From assembly GCA_947040475.1 (NCBI GenBank), contig CAMRBT010000002.1, forward strand, positions 1 to 24,162: a DNA stretch of 24,162 nucleotides. The letters are read 5' to 3'. The notes beneath the pieces were generated by a model. That model saw only the letters and a list, made by a program, of their open reading frames with translations, had not been told where the DNA came from and made no database searches. Source of the DNA: an uncultured Brevinema sp. Lineage in GTDB: Bacteria; Spirochaetota; Brevinematia; Brevinematales; Brevinemataceae. The translations under genes were made by a program, and so were the position numbers. Positions 14,153-21,937 of the stretch are shown here, one piece after another (positions within the stretch are counted from its first letter, which is position 1; the number at the start of each line of letters is the position of its first letter).

Positions 14153-16231
14153 ATGAATAAAATACATCAAGTTTCTTTCTCTCTCCCACAAATTAAAATG
14201 CACAAGCAATATATAATTACTGTGATTATAAAATTAGCTATCCTACAATTATTGATTTTTTTACCTTTACATATTATTGCTCTTTATAGTTGGAATTATT
14301 TAGCTTCTATTGATTTTTATCAATTTGGAACAGAGCGTATCCACTATCTCATAGCCACTTTATCAACAGATGTACCTTTTACTAATTATAAAGTACCTGG
14401 TTTTAGTTTTATAATGTTGTTCTTCGTTCATATTTTACAATTAGTTATCTATCTAATACATATAAACCCTGTTTTTAAATTTTTAACAACAGGTACCTAT
14501 ACTAAAGACATTAACAAGTGTTTATTTAAAGGATTTTTTGTCTCTTATTGGCCTTCTCTAGTCTTATTATGTATGAATTTTGTTAATCTAAAAGAATCTG
14601 CTGTTTATTTAGCTGAGCCTCTTTTATATATTATTACTGATTTTTTATATATCTGTGCTATCTGGTTTGTTTTTTCTTACCTCTTTGTACAAATTGGGAA
14701 ATTATTTATTCTTCCTATACAAAGAATTGTGCAAACACACTATATGAATTCTCAAGAAATTGATCCTATAGAAAATTCTTATTTTTATTTTCCTGCTGTT
14801 ATTTCTTTTACATTATACCTATCTACTTATATACGTATTAGTTATTATGTAAAAAATTATATTTATAGAAATCCTTTAGAAACTCTATCTGGACATCTTC
14901 CAGCTGTCTTTATTTTTATTGTTGCTCTGACTACTATGCTTTTAGCTTTTTTTATATTCCTAATGTATAAAGAAGCTACTGTCATCGAACCTCTCAAAAA
15001 TCAATTTTCTTCCTTTTCACAAGGGGTAGTTGATCTCACAGTTCGTTTCAATATCAATAATAGAAGTTTTATAGGAGTTATTACCAGTTGGGTAAATAAA
15101 TTTTTACAAAAATTTCAAGGTCAAATTATAACCCTTCAGGAATTTATACTAGAGCTTGACAGTACTGTTAAACAAATTAGATCTAATTTAGACGGGATTA
15201 TTACTAATACCGTAAAAGATAAAAAAGAAATTATCCCTATTCAAAAAGCTGTCACACAAATTTCCACAGGAATGCAAACTCTTGTTACTTCTGTAAAAGA
15301 ACGTTATGAAGAAACATCCGATAACTTAAAAATTATTCATGCGATCTCTGAAGGGATAGATAGAATTATAACTTTATTTCAAAGCATTAAACAACATACT
15401 TTTCAAAGTTTATCTACTTCTAGTATTGTTATGAATCAAATTAAAGATTCATTACAAAAAAGTATAAAAGTATCTGATTCTATGACTCTTATTGCTGATA
15501 AAATACAGCTTGCTGGTCAAGAAGCAGAACATATTGATGAAATTTTGATTATTATTCAAGATATTGCGGAGCAAACTAATATTCTCTCTATCAACGCTGC
15601 TATTGAAGCTGCACATGCTGGAGATTCAGGAAAAGGTTTTGCTATTGTTGCGAATGAAGTCCGAACCTTAGCTACAGACTCTAGTTTAGCTATTAATCAA
15701 ATATCTCAAAAACTAATTGATATCCAAGAAGTTATTAGAGATTCTGTATCACAAACTACTACTATATCTGCTGTTACTAAAGAAAATAGCCAATTAGTAT
15801 CCAATACCCATGAAGTTATTCTGGTGATGATAGATAAATTCAAAAATCTTGGATCTATGACGGAAGATGCCACTAGATTGGCTCATTATCAAGGAGAACT
15901 TACTAATAATTTCCAACAAAAAATGCAAGACTTATCTGTATTTTTTGAAGAATTTCGTTCTTCTATGATACATCAAGAAAGTTCTTTTGAAAATTTGAAT
16001 CAAATTTTTGATAATTTACATAGTACTATTACTAAAATCGAAAATAATAGTAATTACGTTTCTAGTTCTTTAACAAGTATCTTTGAAACCGAAAAAAAAT
16101 TAATTACTTTAGGTCAAGTGTTTGATATTGTAAATAAAGAGACTAAAGAAAGTATTAGTGAGCAATTCACACAAAACTTAGTTCCTCTGCTAGAAGCACA
16201 TAAAAGACTTTATGGTAGTAATAACAATTAA
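14153..16231 (+). CDS. Methyl-accepting chemotaxis protein with multi-span membrane domain
   Basis: This 692-residue receptor is built like its upstream neighbour: about six hydrophobic spans (roughly 19-47, 83-103, 127-147, 156-188, 211-233, 247-272) and no sizeable periplasmic domain. A HAMP domain follows the last span (about 273-325, with VVDLTVRFNI). The cytoplasmic coiled coil carries a canonical CheA/CheW-binding tip at about 470-506 (IAEQTNILSINAAIEAAHAG, then DSGKGFAIVANEVRTLA). There is no CheR-tethering motif at the C-terminus. It starts 4 bases after the upstream receptor gene, which argues for translational coupling. The signal is unknown; with most of the sensory part inside the membrane it may read a membrane, redox or small hydrophobic cue (inference). 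Confidence 0.92.
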   Translation: MNKIHQVSFSLPQIKMHKQYIITVIIKLAILQLLIFLPLHIIALYSWNYLASIDFYQFGTERIHYLIATLSTDVPFTNYKVPGFSFIMLFFVHILQLVIYLIHINPVFKFLTTGTYTKDINKCLFKGFFVSYWPSLVLLCMNFVNLKESAVYLAEPLLYIITDFLYICAIWFVFSYLFVQIGKLFILPIQRIVQTHYMNSQEIDPIENSYFYFPAVISFTLYLSTYIRISYYVKNYIYRNPLETLSGHLPAVFIFIVALTTMLLAFFIFLMYKEATVIEPLKNQFSSFSQGVVDLTVRFNINNRSFIGVITSWVNKFLQKFQGQIITLQEFILELDSTVKQIRSNLDGIITNTVKDKKEIIPIQKAVTQISTGMQTLVTSVKERYEETSDNLKIIHAISEGIDRIITLFQSIKQHTFQSLSTSSIVMNQIKDSLQKSIKVSDSMTLIADKIQLAGQEAEHIDEILIIIQDIAEQTNILSINAAIEAAHAGDSGKGFAIVANEVRTLATDSSLAINQISQKLIDIQEVIRDSVSQTTTISAVTKENSQLVSNTHEVILVMIDKFKNLGSMTEDATRLAHYQGELTNNFQQKMQDLSVFFEEFRSSMIHQESSFENLNQIFDNLHSTITKIENNSNYVSSSLTSIFETEKKLITLGQVFDIVNKETKESISEQFTQNLVPLLEAHKRLYGSNNN

Positions 16232-16344
16232 AAGCTATAGTCCATAATAAAATATTTATTTTTTATTATTATAAAGTTTTTCCCTAGAACGACGATATTA
16301 TTATAGATAGTATGACAGTATCTTATTTATTAAAATAATTTATT

Positions 16345-16451
16345 ATAAAAATTCCCTGTTTCGGATGGCGAGTATGAATAATATTCAACCAATCTCCCCT
16401 CCGGAACCTCTTTCAAATACCGACGAAATTTATTTCGTCGGTATCTTTTTT
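16345..16451 (+). ncRNA. Candidate structured small RNA or structured 3' end
   Basis: This stretch is much more GC-rich and structured than its surroundings. GTTTCGGA (16358-16365) pairs with TCCGGAAC (16400-16407), one pair being U-G on the plus strand. GGCGAG (16367-16372) stacks on CTCCCC (16394-16399) with one C-C mismatch, and TGAAT/ATTCA (16375-16379/16383-16387) forms an apical hairpin. A 13-bp terminator stem with a T run ends it. Upstream, ATGACA (16312-16317) and AATAAT (16334-16339) with a 16-base spacer form a weak promoter whose start would be near 16346. It could instead be the 3' end of the chemoreceptor mRNA. It matches no RNA family I know (not SRP, 6S or tmRNA by inspection). 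Confidence 0.35.
16417..16451 (+). terminator. Strong intrinsic terminator overlapping the end of the convergent TspO-like gene
   Basis: ATACCGACGAAAT (16417-16429) and ATTTCGTCGGTAT (16432-16444) are perfect inverted copies, followed by CTTTTTT on the plus strand. The minus strand has no T run after the stem, so it serves plus-strand transcripts. The right arm also encodes the last codons (Ile-Pro-Thr-Lys) of the gene on the other strand, whose stop lies in the loop. Confidence 0.88.
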
Positions 16452-17233
16452 AAAATAATCACTAGATAATAAACGACAGATATCCCAAAAATAATAGCCC
16501 ATGTTAGGGAATAGTACCCTATTGCTTTGTATTCTAAAACTCTAGTATCTCTTTGCATGAATAATCCTACAAAAGCCCACAACACCACTAAAATAAAAGC
16601 TAAATTATGTTGACCAAAAAGCATTCTCAAAGCTATTATACCTACTGTTGTTAACACTGCTAGTGAGAGATACATACTACTCATAGCAAAAGGGTTTACG
16701 CCATAACTAATCAACACAGCCCAAGAATTAATACAAAAGGCAACGGTGATCCAGCCTAGATAAACATCAACAAAAATTTTGAATATGAGTGACTGAGAAT
16801 CTACTAATGGTCTTGCCACTATAGAAGAAAAAATCAATAATATTAATAAGCTAATCATCACTAACCAAGAAAGAAGTATTTTTTCATTTACCCAAGCCAT
16901 AATCCATAAAGGATTTAGAATAGCAGTAGCTGTTGCTAATAAAAGTAACACACTAATTTTATTAAATTCTTCAAAATTACTTTTTAGAGCTAAGCTCCAC
17001 AAATAAATCAATACTCCCATTCCTAGAGTATAGATAAGTCCCCAAATACTAAAAGTATATTTGGCTGGGGTAATATTTGTAAAATATTTATCAGACATCA
17101 CCGAAATAGCACTAACAGCATTGTCTTTTGGGGCTCCAGCTGTTAGATAATTGGCAAATACAGAAGCAACAAATATTATGGTATATATCAAGACACTCCC
17201 CACCACTACGAATTTATTATTAATTTCTAGCAT
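16430..17233 (-). CDS. TspO/MBR-related polytopic membrane protein
   Basis: This 267-residue integral membrane protein has about seven hydrophobic spans. Early on it carries NITPAKYTFSIWGLIYTLG, which matches the TPAxxxFSIWGLIY signature of a group of TspO/MBR-related ('tryptophan-rich sensory') proteins found in many bacteria. Those proteins are longer than classical TspO (about 160 residues), as this one is. Further aromatic-rich spans include NPLWIMAWVNEKILLSW and YYSLTWAIIFGISVVYYL. Classical TspO binds porphyrins; whether this subgroup does is not established. An AAGGAG ribosome site supports the start. It runs divergently from mutS2 and convergently to the chemoreceptors, and its last codons overlap the plus-strand terminator. 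Confidence 0.75.
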   Translation of the reverse strand: MLEINNKFVVVGSVLIYTIIFVASVFANYLTAGAPKDNAVSAISVMSDKYFTNITPAKYTFSIWGLIYTLGMGVLIYLWSLALKSNFEEFNKISVLLLLATATAILNPLWIMAWVNEKILLSWLVMISLLILLIFSSIVARPLVDSQSLIFKIFVDVYLGWITVAFCINSWAVLISYGVNPFAMSSMYLSLAVLTTVGIIALRMLFGQHNLAFILVVLWAFVGLFMQRDTRVLEYKAIGYYSLTWAIIFGISVVYYLVIILKKIPTK

Positions 17234-17280
17234 ATAATACTCCTTTTTATATAATTAAAAATTACTATTAATTATGACAA

Positions 17281-17309
17281 TTGACAATTAATATTTTTTA
17301 TCTTATAAT
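17281..17309 (+). promoter_or_regulatory. Consensus sigma70 promoter for mutS2 and following genes
   Basis: TTGACA (17281-17286), exactly 17 bases, then TATAAT (17304-17309): a full match to both consensus hexamers at optimal spacing. Transcription would start near 17316, about 28 bases before the GTG start. The -35 overlaps a short tandem repeat, TGACAAT at 17275-17281 and 17283-17289. Confidence 0.8.
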
Positions 17310-17343
17310 TTATTACGATATAATATGACATTATGGAGAATCC

Positions 17344-19632
17344 GTGCAAGAATTATTATTTATACAAGAATACTTTTTTTCTCTACTAGCGAGTGATATT
17401 GCGAAAAATCTTTTTAAAGATAGAGTTTATTTTTCTACTAGCGATGCTCTACAATACGATCTCAACATCTCTCAAGAAACCCTAGATTATTGTCAAAATT
17501 ATATGTCTTTTAATTTTTTAGACACTCCCGATATTAGGGAAAGTATTAGATTTAGTGAAAAAGATTATATCCTAGAAACAAAAGATATTTATTTTACTTA
17601 TCAAAGTCTAAAACAATGGCATGAATTAACTCAATTAGAAATTCTGCCAACAATATACCCTATCCTTAATTTATTTATTCATGAGATCCATTTTTCTAAA
17701 CAGCTTTTATCCCATTGGAATAAAGCTTTTGATAGTGAAGGCAATATATCAGACTCCGCATCACCAGAACTCAAACGCATACGTAGCATGAAAAAAGTAT
17801 TGCGAAAACAAATAGAAAAAATACTAGGATCTAAGCTCCAACAAAACGAAGATCTTGCTGAAAAACGAATAGCTTTTAGAGAAGATAGATATGTATTACC
17901 TGTCAAAAGTGTCGCAAAAAATCGTACCGAAGGTATTGTTCATGGGTTTTCGTCCACAGGATTGATCACCTATATAGAACCCCCTGAAGTCATTTCACTA
18001 AATAACGAACTCCTCTCTGTAGATGATCTAGAACACCGAGAAATCAATAGGCTTCTTCGTCAATGGAGTAAGATTATTTCAGAAAATATTTTTGAAATAA
18101 TCCTCATTATGGAGAGATCCGCAGAATTAGAAATATTATTTGCTAAGTATCACTTTATCACCAAATATAACGCTACTCTTGGTAGTATTAATACCAATAA
18201 AGAAATCACGCTGATTAAAGTTTATAATCCTTTTTTGTTGATTAAAAAAGGTAGAAATCAAGTCGTTCCAATTTCTATAGAATTAGAACAAGAAAAAAAT
18301 GGTATTATTATATCTGGACCAAATGCCGGTGGTAAAAGTGCTGCTTTAAAAACGCTAGCTATTTGTACAGATATGTTCCTTAAAGGACTCCCTATCCCCG
18401 CAGAAGTAGCTTCTTTACCTTTGTTCTCTGATCTACTCATAGAAATTGGAGATTCTCAAAATTTAGATGATGATTTATCTACTTTTTCCGGACATCTTTA
18501 TAGCATAAAAAAAATATTAAAAAATTGTAATCCTAATACTTTGGTATTAATAGATGAGATAGCCCATGCTACCGATCCTATAGAAGGAGAGGCTTTGGCG
18601 TGTGCCATCATCGATGAACTAATCAAAAAAGGGACTTTCTTTGCGATTACCACACACTATAAACAAGTCAAAATCAAAAGTTTTGAACATCAATACATCA
18701 AAACTTATGCTACTGGATTTGATATCAAAAATCTTTGTCCTCAATTTATTCTTTATCCTAATACCATAGGCGAAAGTTATGCCTTGAATATTGCTACAAG
18801 AATAGGATTAAATCCTAAGATTGTCCAATCAGCCATAGAAATATTAGATCAAAATAAAAACAATACAGAAGTCATCATATCTAACATTGAAGATTTTGAA
18901 AGAAAATTAAGACAAAAAGAACAACAATTAGTAGAGCAAGAAAATAAATTTGACATAGAAAGAAGAAATTTACAAAGTCAAAAAGATCAATTATTAAGCC
19001 AAACAACCAAATTAAAAGAACAGGGACTTGTTCAAGCTGACAAAGAACTAAGCTATTGTCTCAGAGAATTGAGTGCCATACAAAAAGATATTGCAAAAAA
19101 CCCTCAGCAAAATTCTAAAAAATTAAAAGAAGTCCAAAAAATAATTAATCAAAAAAAAGAAGAAGTAACAAATCTTTCTCGTCCAAAAAAGACTCTATTA
19201 ATAGTGGGTGAAAGAGTTTTTGTAGCATCTCTCAATAAAGATGCCATTGTTGAAGAAATTTTAGAAAATTTAATTGTAATTAGAGCAGGAATTATTAAAA
19301 TGTCTGTAAAAAAATCCGATATATTTGAGTCTAGTTCTAAAAATAATACAAAACAAAATTATCAAACAAAAAAACAATATACTGATGATATTGCTCATCA
19401 AGTAGATGTACATGGATTCACCGTAGACGAAGCCCTTCCTGAAATAGAAAAATACCTCTACAGTGCTATGGTCTCTGGGATGCCTGAATTTATTATTCTG
19501 CATGGGAAAGGTACTGGGGTTTTACAAAAAGCTATTCATAAATATCTAAAAACTATCCCAGAAATAAAAAAATATCATTTTGCGACAGTAAAAGATGGTG
19601 GATCTGGTAAGACCATTGTATATTTTAATTAA
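17344..19632 (+). CDS. mutS2: MutS2 family ATPase/endonuclease
   Basis: The GTG start is chosen because GGAG (17335-17338) lies 5 bases before it. The 762-residue protein lacks the mismatch-recognition domain of MutS and has the MutS2 layout: a clamp/core region with FREDRYVLPVKS (178-189) and GIVHGFSSTG; an ABC-type ATPase with Walker A GPNAGGKS (325-332), DLSTFSGHL, and Walker B VLIDEIAHATDPIEGEAL (401-418); a long charged coiled coil (about 500-610); and a C-terminal Smr nuclease-type domain beginning VDVHGFTVDEAL and containing ILHGKGTG. MutS2 has been linked to suppression of recombination and, in Bacillus, to splitting collided ribosomes. The ATPase motif has Ala-Gly-Gly where many relatives have Thr-Gly-Gly. 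Two secreted-protein genes follow without a visible terminator. Confidence 0.95.
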   Translation: MQELLFIQEYFFSLLASDIAKNLFKDRVYFSTSDALQYDLNISQETLDYCQNYMSFNFLDTPDIRESIRFSEKDYILETKDIYFTYQSLKQWHELTQLEILPTIYPILNLFIHEIHFSKQLLSHWNKAFDSEGNISDSASPELKRIRSMKKVLRKQIEKILGSKLQQNEDLAEKRIAFREDRYVLPVKSVAKNRTEGIVHGFSSTGLITYIEPPEVISLNNELLSVDDLEHREINRLLRQWSKIISENIFEIILIMERSAELEILFAKYHFITKYNATLGSINTNKEITLIKVYNPFLLIKKGRNQVVPISIELEQEKNGIIISGPNAGGKSAALKTLAICTDMFLKGLPIPAEVASLPLFSDLLIEIGDSQNLDDDLSTFSGHLYSIKKILKNCNPNTLVLIDEIAHATDPIEGEALACAIIDELIKKGTFFAITTHYKQVKIKSFEHQYIKTYATGFDIKNLCPQFILYPNTIGESYALNIATRIGLNPKIVQSAIEILDQNKNNTEVIISNIEDFERKLRQKEQQLVEQENKFDIERRNLQSQKDQLLSQTTKLKEQGLVQADKELSYCLRELSAIQKDIAKNPQQNSKKLKEVQKIINQKKEEVTNLSRPKKTLLIVGERVFVASLNKDAIVEEILENLIVIRAGIIKMSVKKSDIFESSSKNNTKQNYQTKKQYTDDIAHQVDVHGFTVDEALPEIEKYLYSAMVSGMPEFIILHGKGTGVLQKAIHKYLKTIPEIKKYHFATVKDGGSGKTIVYFN

Positions 19633-19668
19633 TAAAAATAACCTAAAAAAACTACACAAAGAGGAATT

Positions 19669-20310
19669 ATGAACATTTTTATTTTGTTGAGCTTATTACT
19701 TACTCCACTTTTCATTCATGCAGATATTTCAAAAATTAGAATGTACCCCAGTGGGATCACTGTAAGTTTTGAAGCTCCCGAAAAAGTTGTTATTGAAGAA
19801 GAGGAAGAGGAAGCCCCAAAAAGAAGATCTTGGCGTAGAAAAAAAGAAGAAGTAAAAGTCAAGCCTATTCCTAAAGCTATAAAAATGGAACAATTTACAA
19901 AATTTATCCGTGTTATTAATACTATAGAAGAAAATGACGAAAATAAAGTAAAGCTTGTTTTTTATAATGATAAAGACGAAGTTATTTCTGCAGAAATCAT
20001 TACTAATTCTACTCAACCATCTGCAAAATATATTTTTTTCATTGACAGAAATACAAGCCGTAATTTTCAAGGACTTCTTGATATTTATCATATTCCAGAT
20101 AATGCAGAATATTTCTTTGTAGGTGTTTTTGATAAAGATAACAATATCATATCTACGGCATCACATCCAGACTTTGGAACAGACAATAAAATCCAATTAT
20201 TAAATTATTATGCCCTTTCTCCAAACAACCCTTCTATGCTTCAAATAGAATTGTTAGGAAAAGAACAAAATATACTCACAAGAGTCGGTGCATTTTACTT
20301 TGTACGATAA
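19669..20310 (+). CDS. Secreted protein of unknown function, paralog of the next gene
   Basis: This 213-residue protein has a signal peptide (MNIFILLSLLLTPLFIHA, cleavage before DISK). The mature N-terminus contains MYPSGITVSFEAPEK, then a low-complexity charged linker (EEEEEEAPKRRSWRRKKEE). The remaining ~130 residues (FIRVINTIEEN, VKLVFYNDKDEVISAEII, IFFIDRNTSRNFQGLLDIYH, SHPDF, ending GAFYFVR) align over their whole length with the following gene product, which lacks the charged linker. No known family is recognised. It follows mutS2 after 36 bases with an AGAGGA site and no terminator, so it may share that transcript. Periplasmic or surface location is inferred from the signal peptide. 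Confidence 0.83.
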   Translation: MNIFILLSLLLTPLFIHADISKIRMYPSGITVSFEAPEKVVIEEEEEEAPKRRSWRRKKEEVKVKPIPKAIKMEQFTKFIRVINTIEENDENKVKLVFYNDKDEVISAEIITNSTQPSAKYIFFIDRNTSRNFQGLLDIYHIPDNAEYFFVGVFDKDNNIISTASHPDFGTDNKIQLLNYYALSPNNPSMLQIELLGKEQNILTRVGAFYFVR

Positions 20311-20333
20311 AACTCTATGATTTAGGAGAACTT

Positions 20334-20924
20334 ATGAATTATCTACTATTGACAATTATTATCCTTTTAGGAACAAACGTCTCTTACAGTATACAAACAT
20401 ACCCCAGTGGTATATCAGTAGATTTTAATGCACCATCTAAGCCAACACGAAAAGAATACCTTCTTCAAAGTGTAGAAGAAATAGAAAAAGAATCATCAAA
20501 AGCTTATAGAATTATTAGAGTGATTAGTGGTCTTACAGATATCCCTTCAGGAGAGTCTTTAGCACTTGTATTTTATAATAAAAAAAACAAAGTCATAGGA
20601 CATAGAATTATAAGCGAATCTGAAAAACTCGGACCTAATGAGATATTTTTTATTGATAGAGAATCTGGAAATAATTTTCAAGGGCTTCTCGACATTTATA
20701 GTATTCCTAAAAAAACTGTTTCTTTTGCTTTAGCTTTTGTTAATCAAAGAGGAAAAGTCCTTGCTCAGCCTTTTACACACCCTGATTTTAATGAATTAGG
20801 ACAAATTACTTTGGAACAATTTTTGGAAATATCCCCAGCTAAAAACATTATGATTCAATATGAAGTCAATGGCACTTATGAAAAGCCTGATGTCAAATTA
20901 GGTGGCTTTCATTTTGTGAGATAA
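20334..20924 (+). CDS. Secreted protein of unknown function, paralog of the previous gene
   Basis: This 196-residue protein starts with a signal peptide (MNYLLLTIIILLGTNVSYS). It shares with its upstream neighbour YPSGISVDFNAP, RVISG, LALVFYNKKNKVIGHRII, IFFIDRESGNNFQGLLDIYS, THPDF and the terminal GGFHFVR. The shared blocks in the same order, the same export signal and adjacency show tandem duplication. The charged linker of the first copy is replaced here by a shorter Lys/Glu-rich segment (KPTRKEYLLQSVEEIEKE). A TTAGGAG ribosome site precedes the ATG, the gap to the first copy is 23 bases, and a strong terminator follows, so this is the last gene of the mutS2 unit. Function unknown; the beta-rich pattern suggests a binding or structural domain. 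Confidence 0.83.
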   Translation: MNYLLLTIIILLGTNVSYSIQTYPSGISVDFNAPSKPTRKEYLLQSVEEIEKESSKAYRIIRVISGLTDIPSGESLALVFYNKKNKVIGHRIISESEKLGPNEIFFIDRESGNNFQGLLDIYSIPKKTVSFALAFVNQRGKVLAQPFTHPDFNELGQITLEQFLEISPAKNIMIQYEVNGTYEKPDVKLGGFHFVR

Positions 20925-20950
20925 TTTATTCTCTCCCATTTATAAATAAA

Positions 20951-20983
20951 AAAAAGGACGAAGCTTTATACTTCGTCCTTTTT
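20951..20983. terminator. Intrinsic terminator after the paralogous secreted-protein genes
   Basis: AAAAAGGACGAAG (20951-20963) and CTTCGTCCTTTTT (20971-20983) pair perfectly across a 7-base loop, with T/A runs at both ends. It ends the mutS2 unit on the plus strand and could also work in reverse. Confidence 0.9.
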
Positions 20984-20991
20984 AGTATTCT

Positions 20992-21020
20992 TTGACAGAT
21001 TAATATACAGAAGTTATAAT
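20992..21020 (+). promoter_or_regulatory. Consensus sigma70 promoter for the orphan membrane protein
   Basis: TTGACA (20992-20997), 17 bases, TATAAT (21015-21020): a full consensus match 9 bases after the preceding terminator. The start site would be near 21027, about 20 bases before the ATG, with GGGAG at 21036-21040. Confidence 0.8.
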
Positions 21021-21046
21021 TACATGTATCTCGTTGGGAGATAGTA

Positions 21047-21841
21047 ATGAAAACAGTATTAAAGATTTTATTGATAGGTTTTATAACCACTATATTTAGA
21101 ATAATAGGGCAAGTTTTGATACCAGAATCTGAAACTAGTCAAACTGCTCTACTACCTAGTGTTTTTGTTGAAAATGGAACACTTCCCTTGGTGTTTTCTC
21201 TATATGGATTTTTTGCCTATTCTCTCATTGCATCAATGTTTTTGCTAATTCGTAATCAATTGTCAGGCAATAAAATTTCACAAGGATTACAATATGGTCT
21301 TTCTTGTTGTGCAGTGTGGATCATTTATCTTCTTGAGCCTTTACCTCATGTTACCACACTTTTTGAAAGAATGATTTATCCCATTGTGGATAGTTTAGCT
21401 TTTCTTGTTATGGGAGTGTTGCTAGGACTTTTCCTTAGCGAAAACAGACCTCCTGTAAAAAAGAAAGAAGAAAGCAGAATTATTCCTCTGCTTAGTATTA
21501 CAAGTTGTTTTGTTGTAGGAAGATTGTTTTTATATAATGTCTTTGATATTTATGCCTCTTTTCATTCAAATACGATAGAAACTATTGTTTGGATGATATT
21601 AACAGGATTAGTAGTTGCAAGTGTTTTGATTTGGATCAATCGCTATATCACACAAAGTGGTATTATAAAAAGAGCTTTAATTCTTGGGTGTTTATTATTT
21701 GGCTTGGACTTAACTTTATTTAACTTTTTTATTCCCTTAGTATTTACCTATAATATACCAGATATGATTTTGAGAACGACAATTGATTTTTCAACAATTA
21801 CGATAGGGTGTTTAGCTTTTAGAAAAACACAAGTAATTTAA
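21047..21841 (+). CDS. Polytopic membrane protein of unknown function
   Basis: This 264-residue protein is mostly hydrophobic with about seven or eight spans (first near residues 4-25, then about 47-68, 82-98, 107-130, 146-164, 178-198, 207-232, 240-258). A basic cytoplasmic-type loop (PPVKKKEESR, about 134-143) divides it into two halves. I see no transporter, enzyme or receptor motif. The GGGAG ribosome site 6 bases before the ATG supports the start. It stands alone: a consensus promoter precedes it and a perfect 14-bp terminator follows, so it is a one-gene unit, possibly well expressed given the promoter. It converges on pgi. Confidence 0.8.
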   Translation: MKTVLKILLIGFITTIFRIIGQVLIPESETSQTALLPSVFVENGTLPLVFSLYGFFAYSLIASMFLLIRNQLSGNKISQGLQYGLSCCAVWIIYLLEPLPHVTTLFERMIYPIVDSLAFLVMGVLLGLFLSENRPPVKKKEESRIIPLLSITSCFVVGRLFLYNVFDIYASFHSNTIETIVWMILTGLVVASVLIWINRYITQSGIIKRALILGCLLFGLDLTLFNFFIPLVFTYNIPDMILRTTIDFSTITIGCLAFRKTQVI

Positions 21842-21890
21842 TTATATAATAAAAAATATTTAAATACAAAGAATATTTGACTCAATAAAC

Positions 21891-21924
21891 AAAAAAGACT
21901 TCCAAATTAATGGAAGTCTTTTTT
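21891..21924. terminator. Bidirectional intrinsic terminator between the membrane protein gene and pgi
   Basis: AAAAAAGACTTCCA (21891-21904) and TGGAAGTCTTTTTT (21911-21924) form a perfect 14-bp stem with a 6-base loop, with T runs on either strand. It lies between two convergent genes and probably ends both transcripts. Confidence 0.92.
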
Positions 21925-21937
21925 ATCTTATTTTTAT

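Noticed and set aside
16244..16269. ATAATAAAA/TTTTATTAT inverted repeat after the second chemoreceptor as its terminator
   Set aside because: The stem is only A-T pairs and would be weak; the clear terminator lies at 16417-16451.
16365..16469. A 34-codon plus-strand frame (MASMNNIQPISPPEP...) through the structured island and terminator
   Set aside because: No ribosome site precedes it, it runs through a strong terminator stem, and it overlaps the end of the TspO-like gene. An RNA explanation is simpler.
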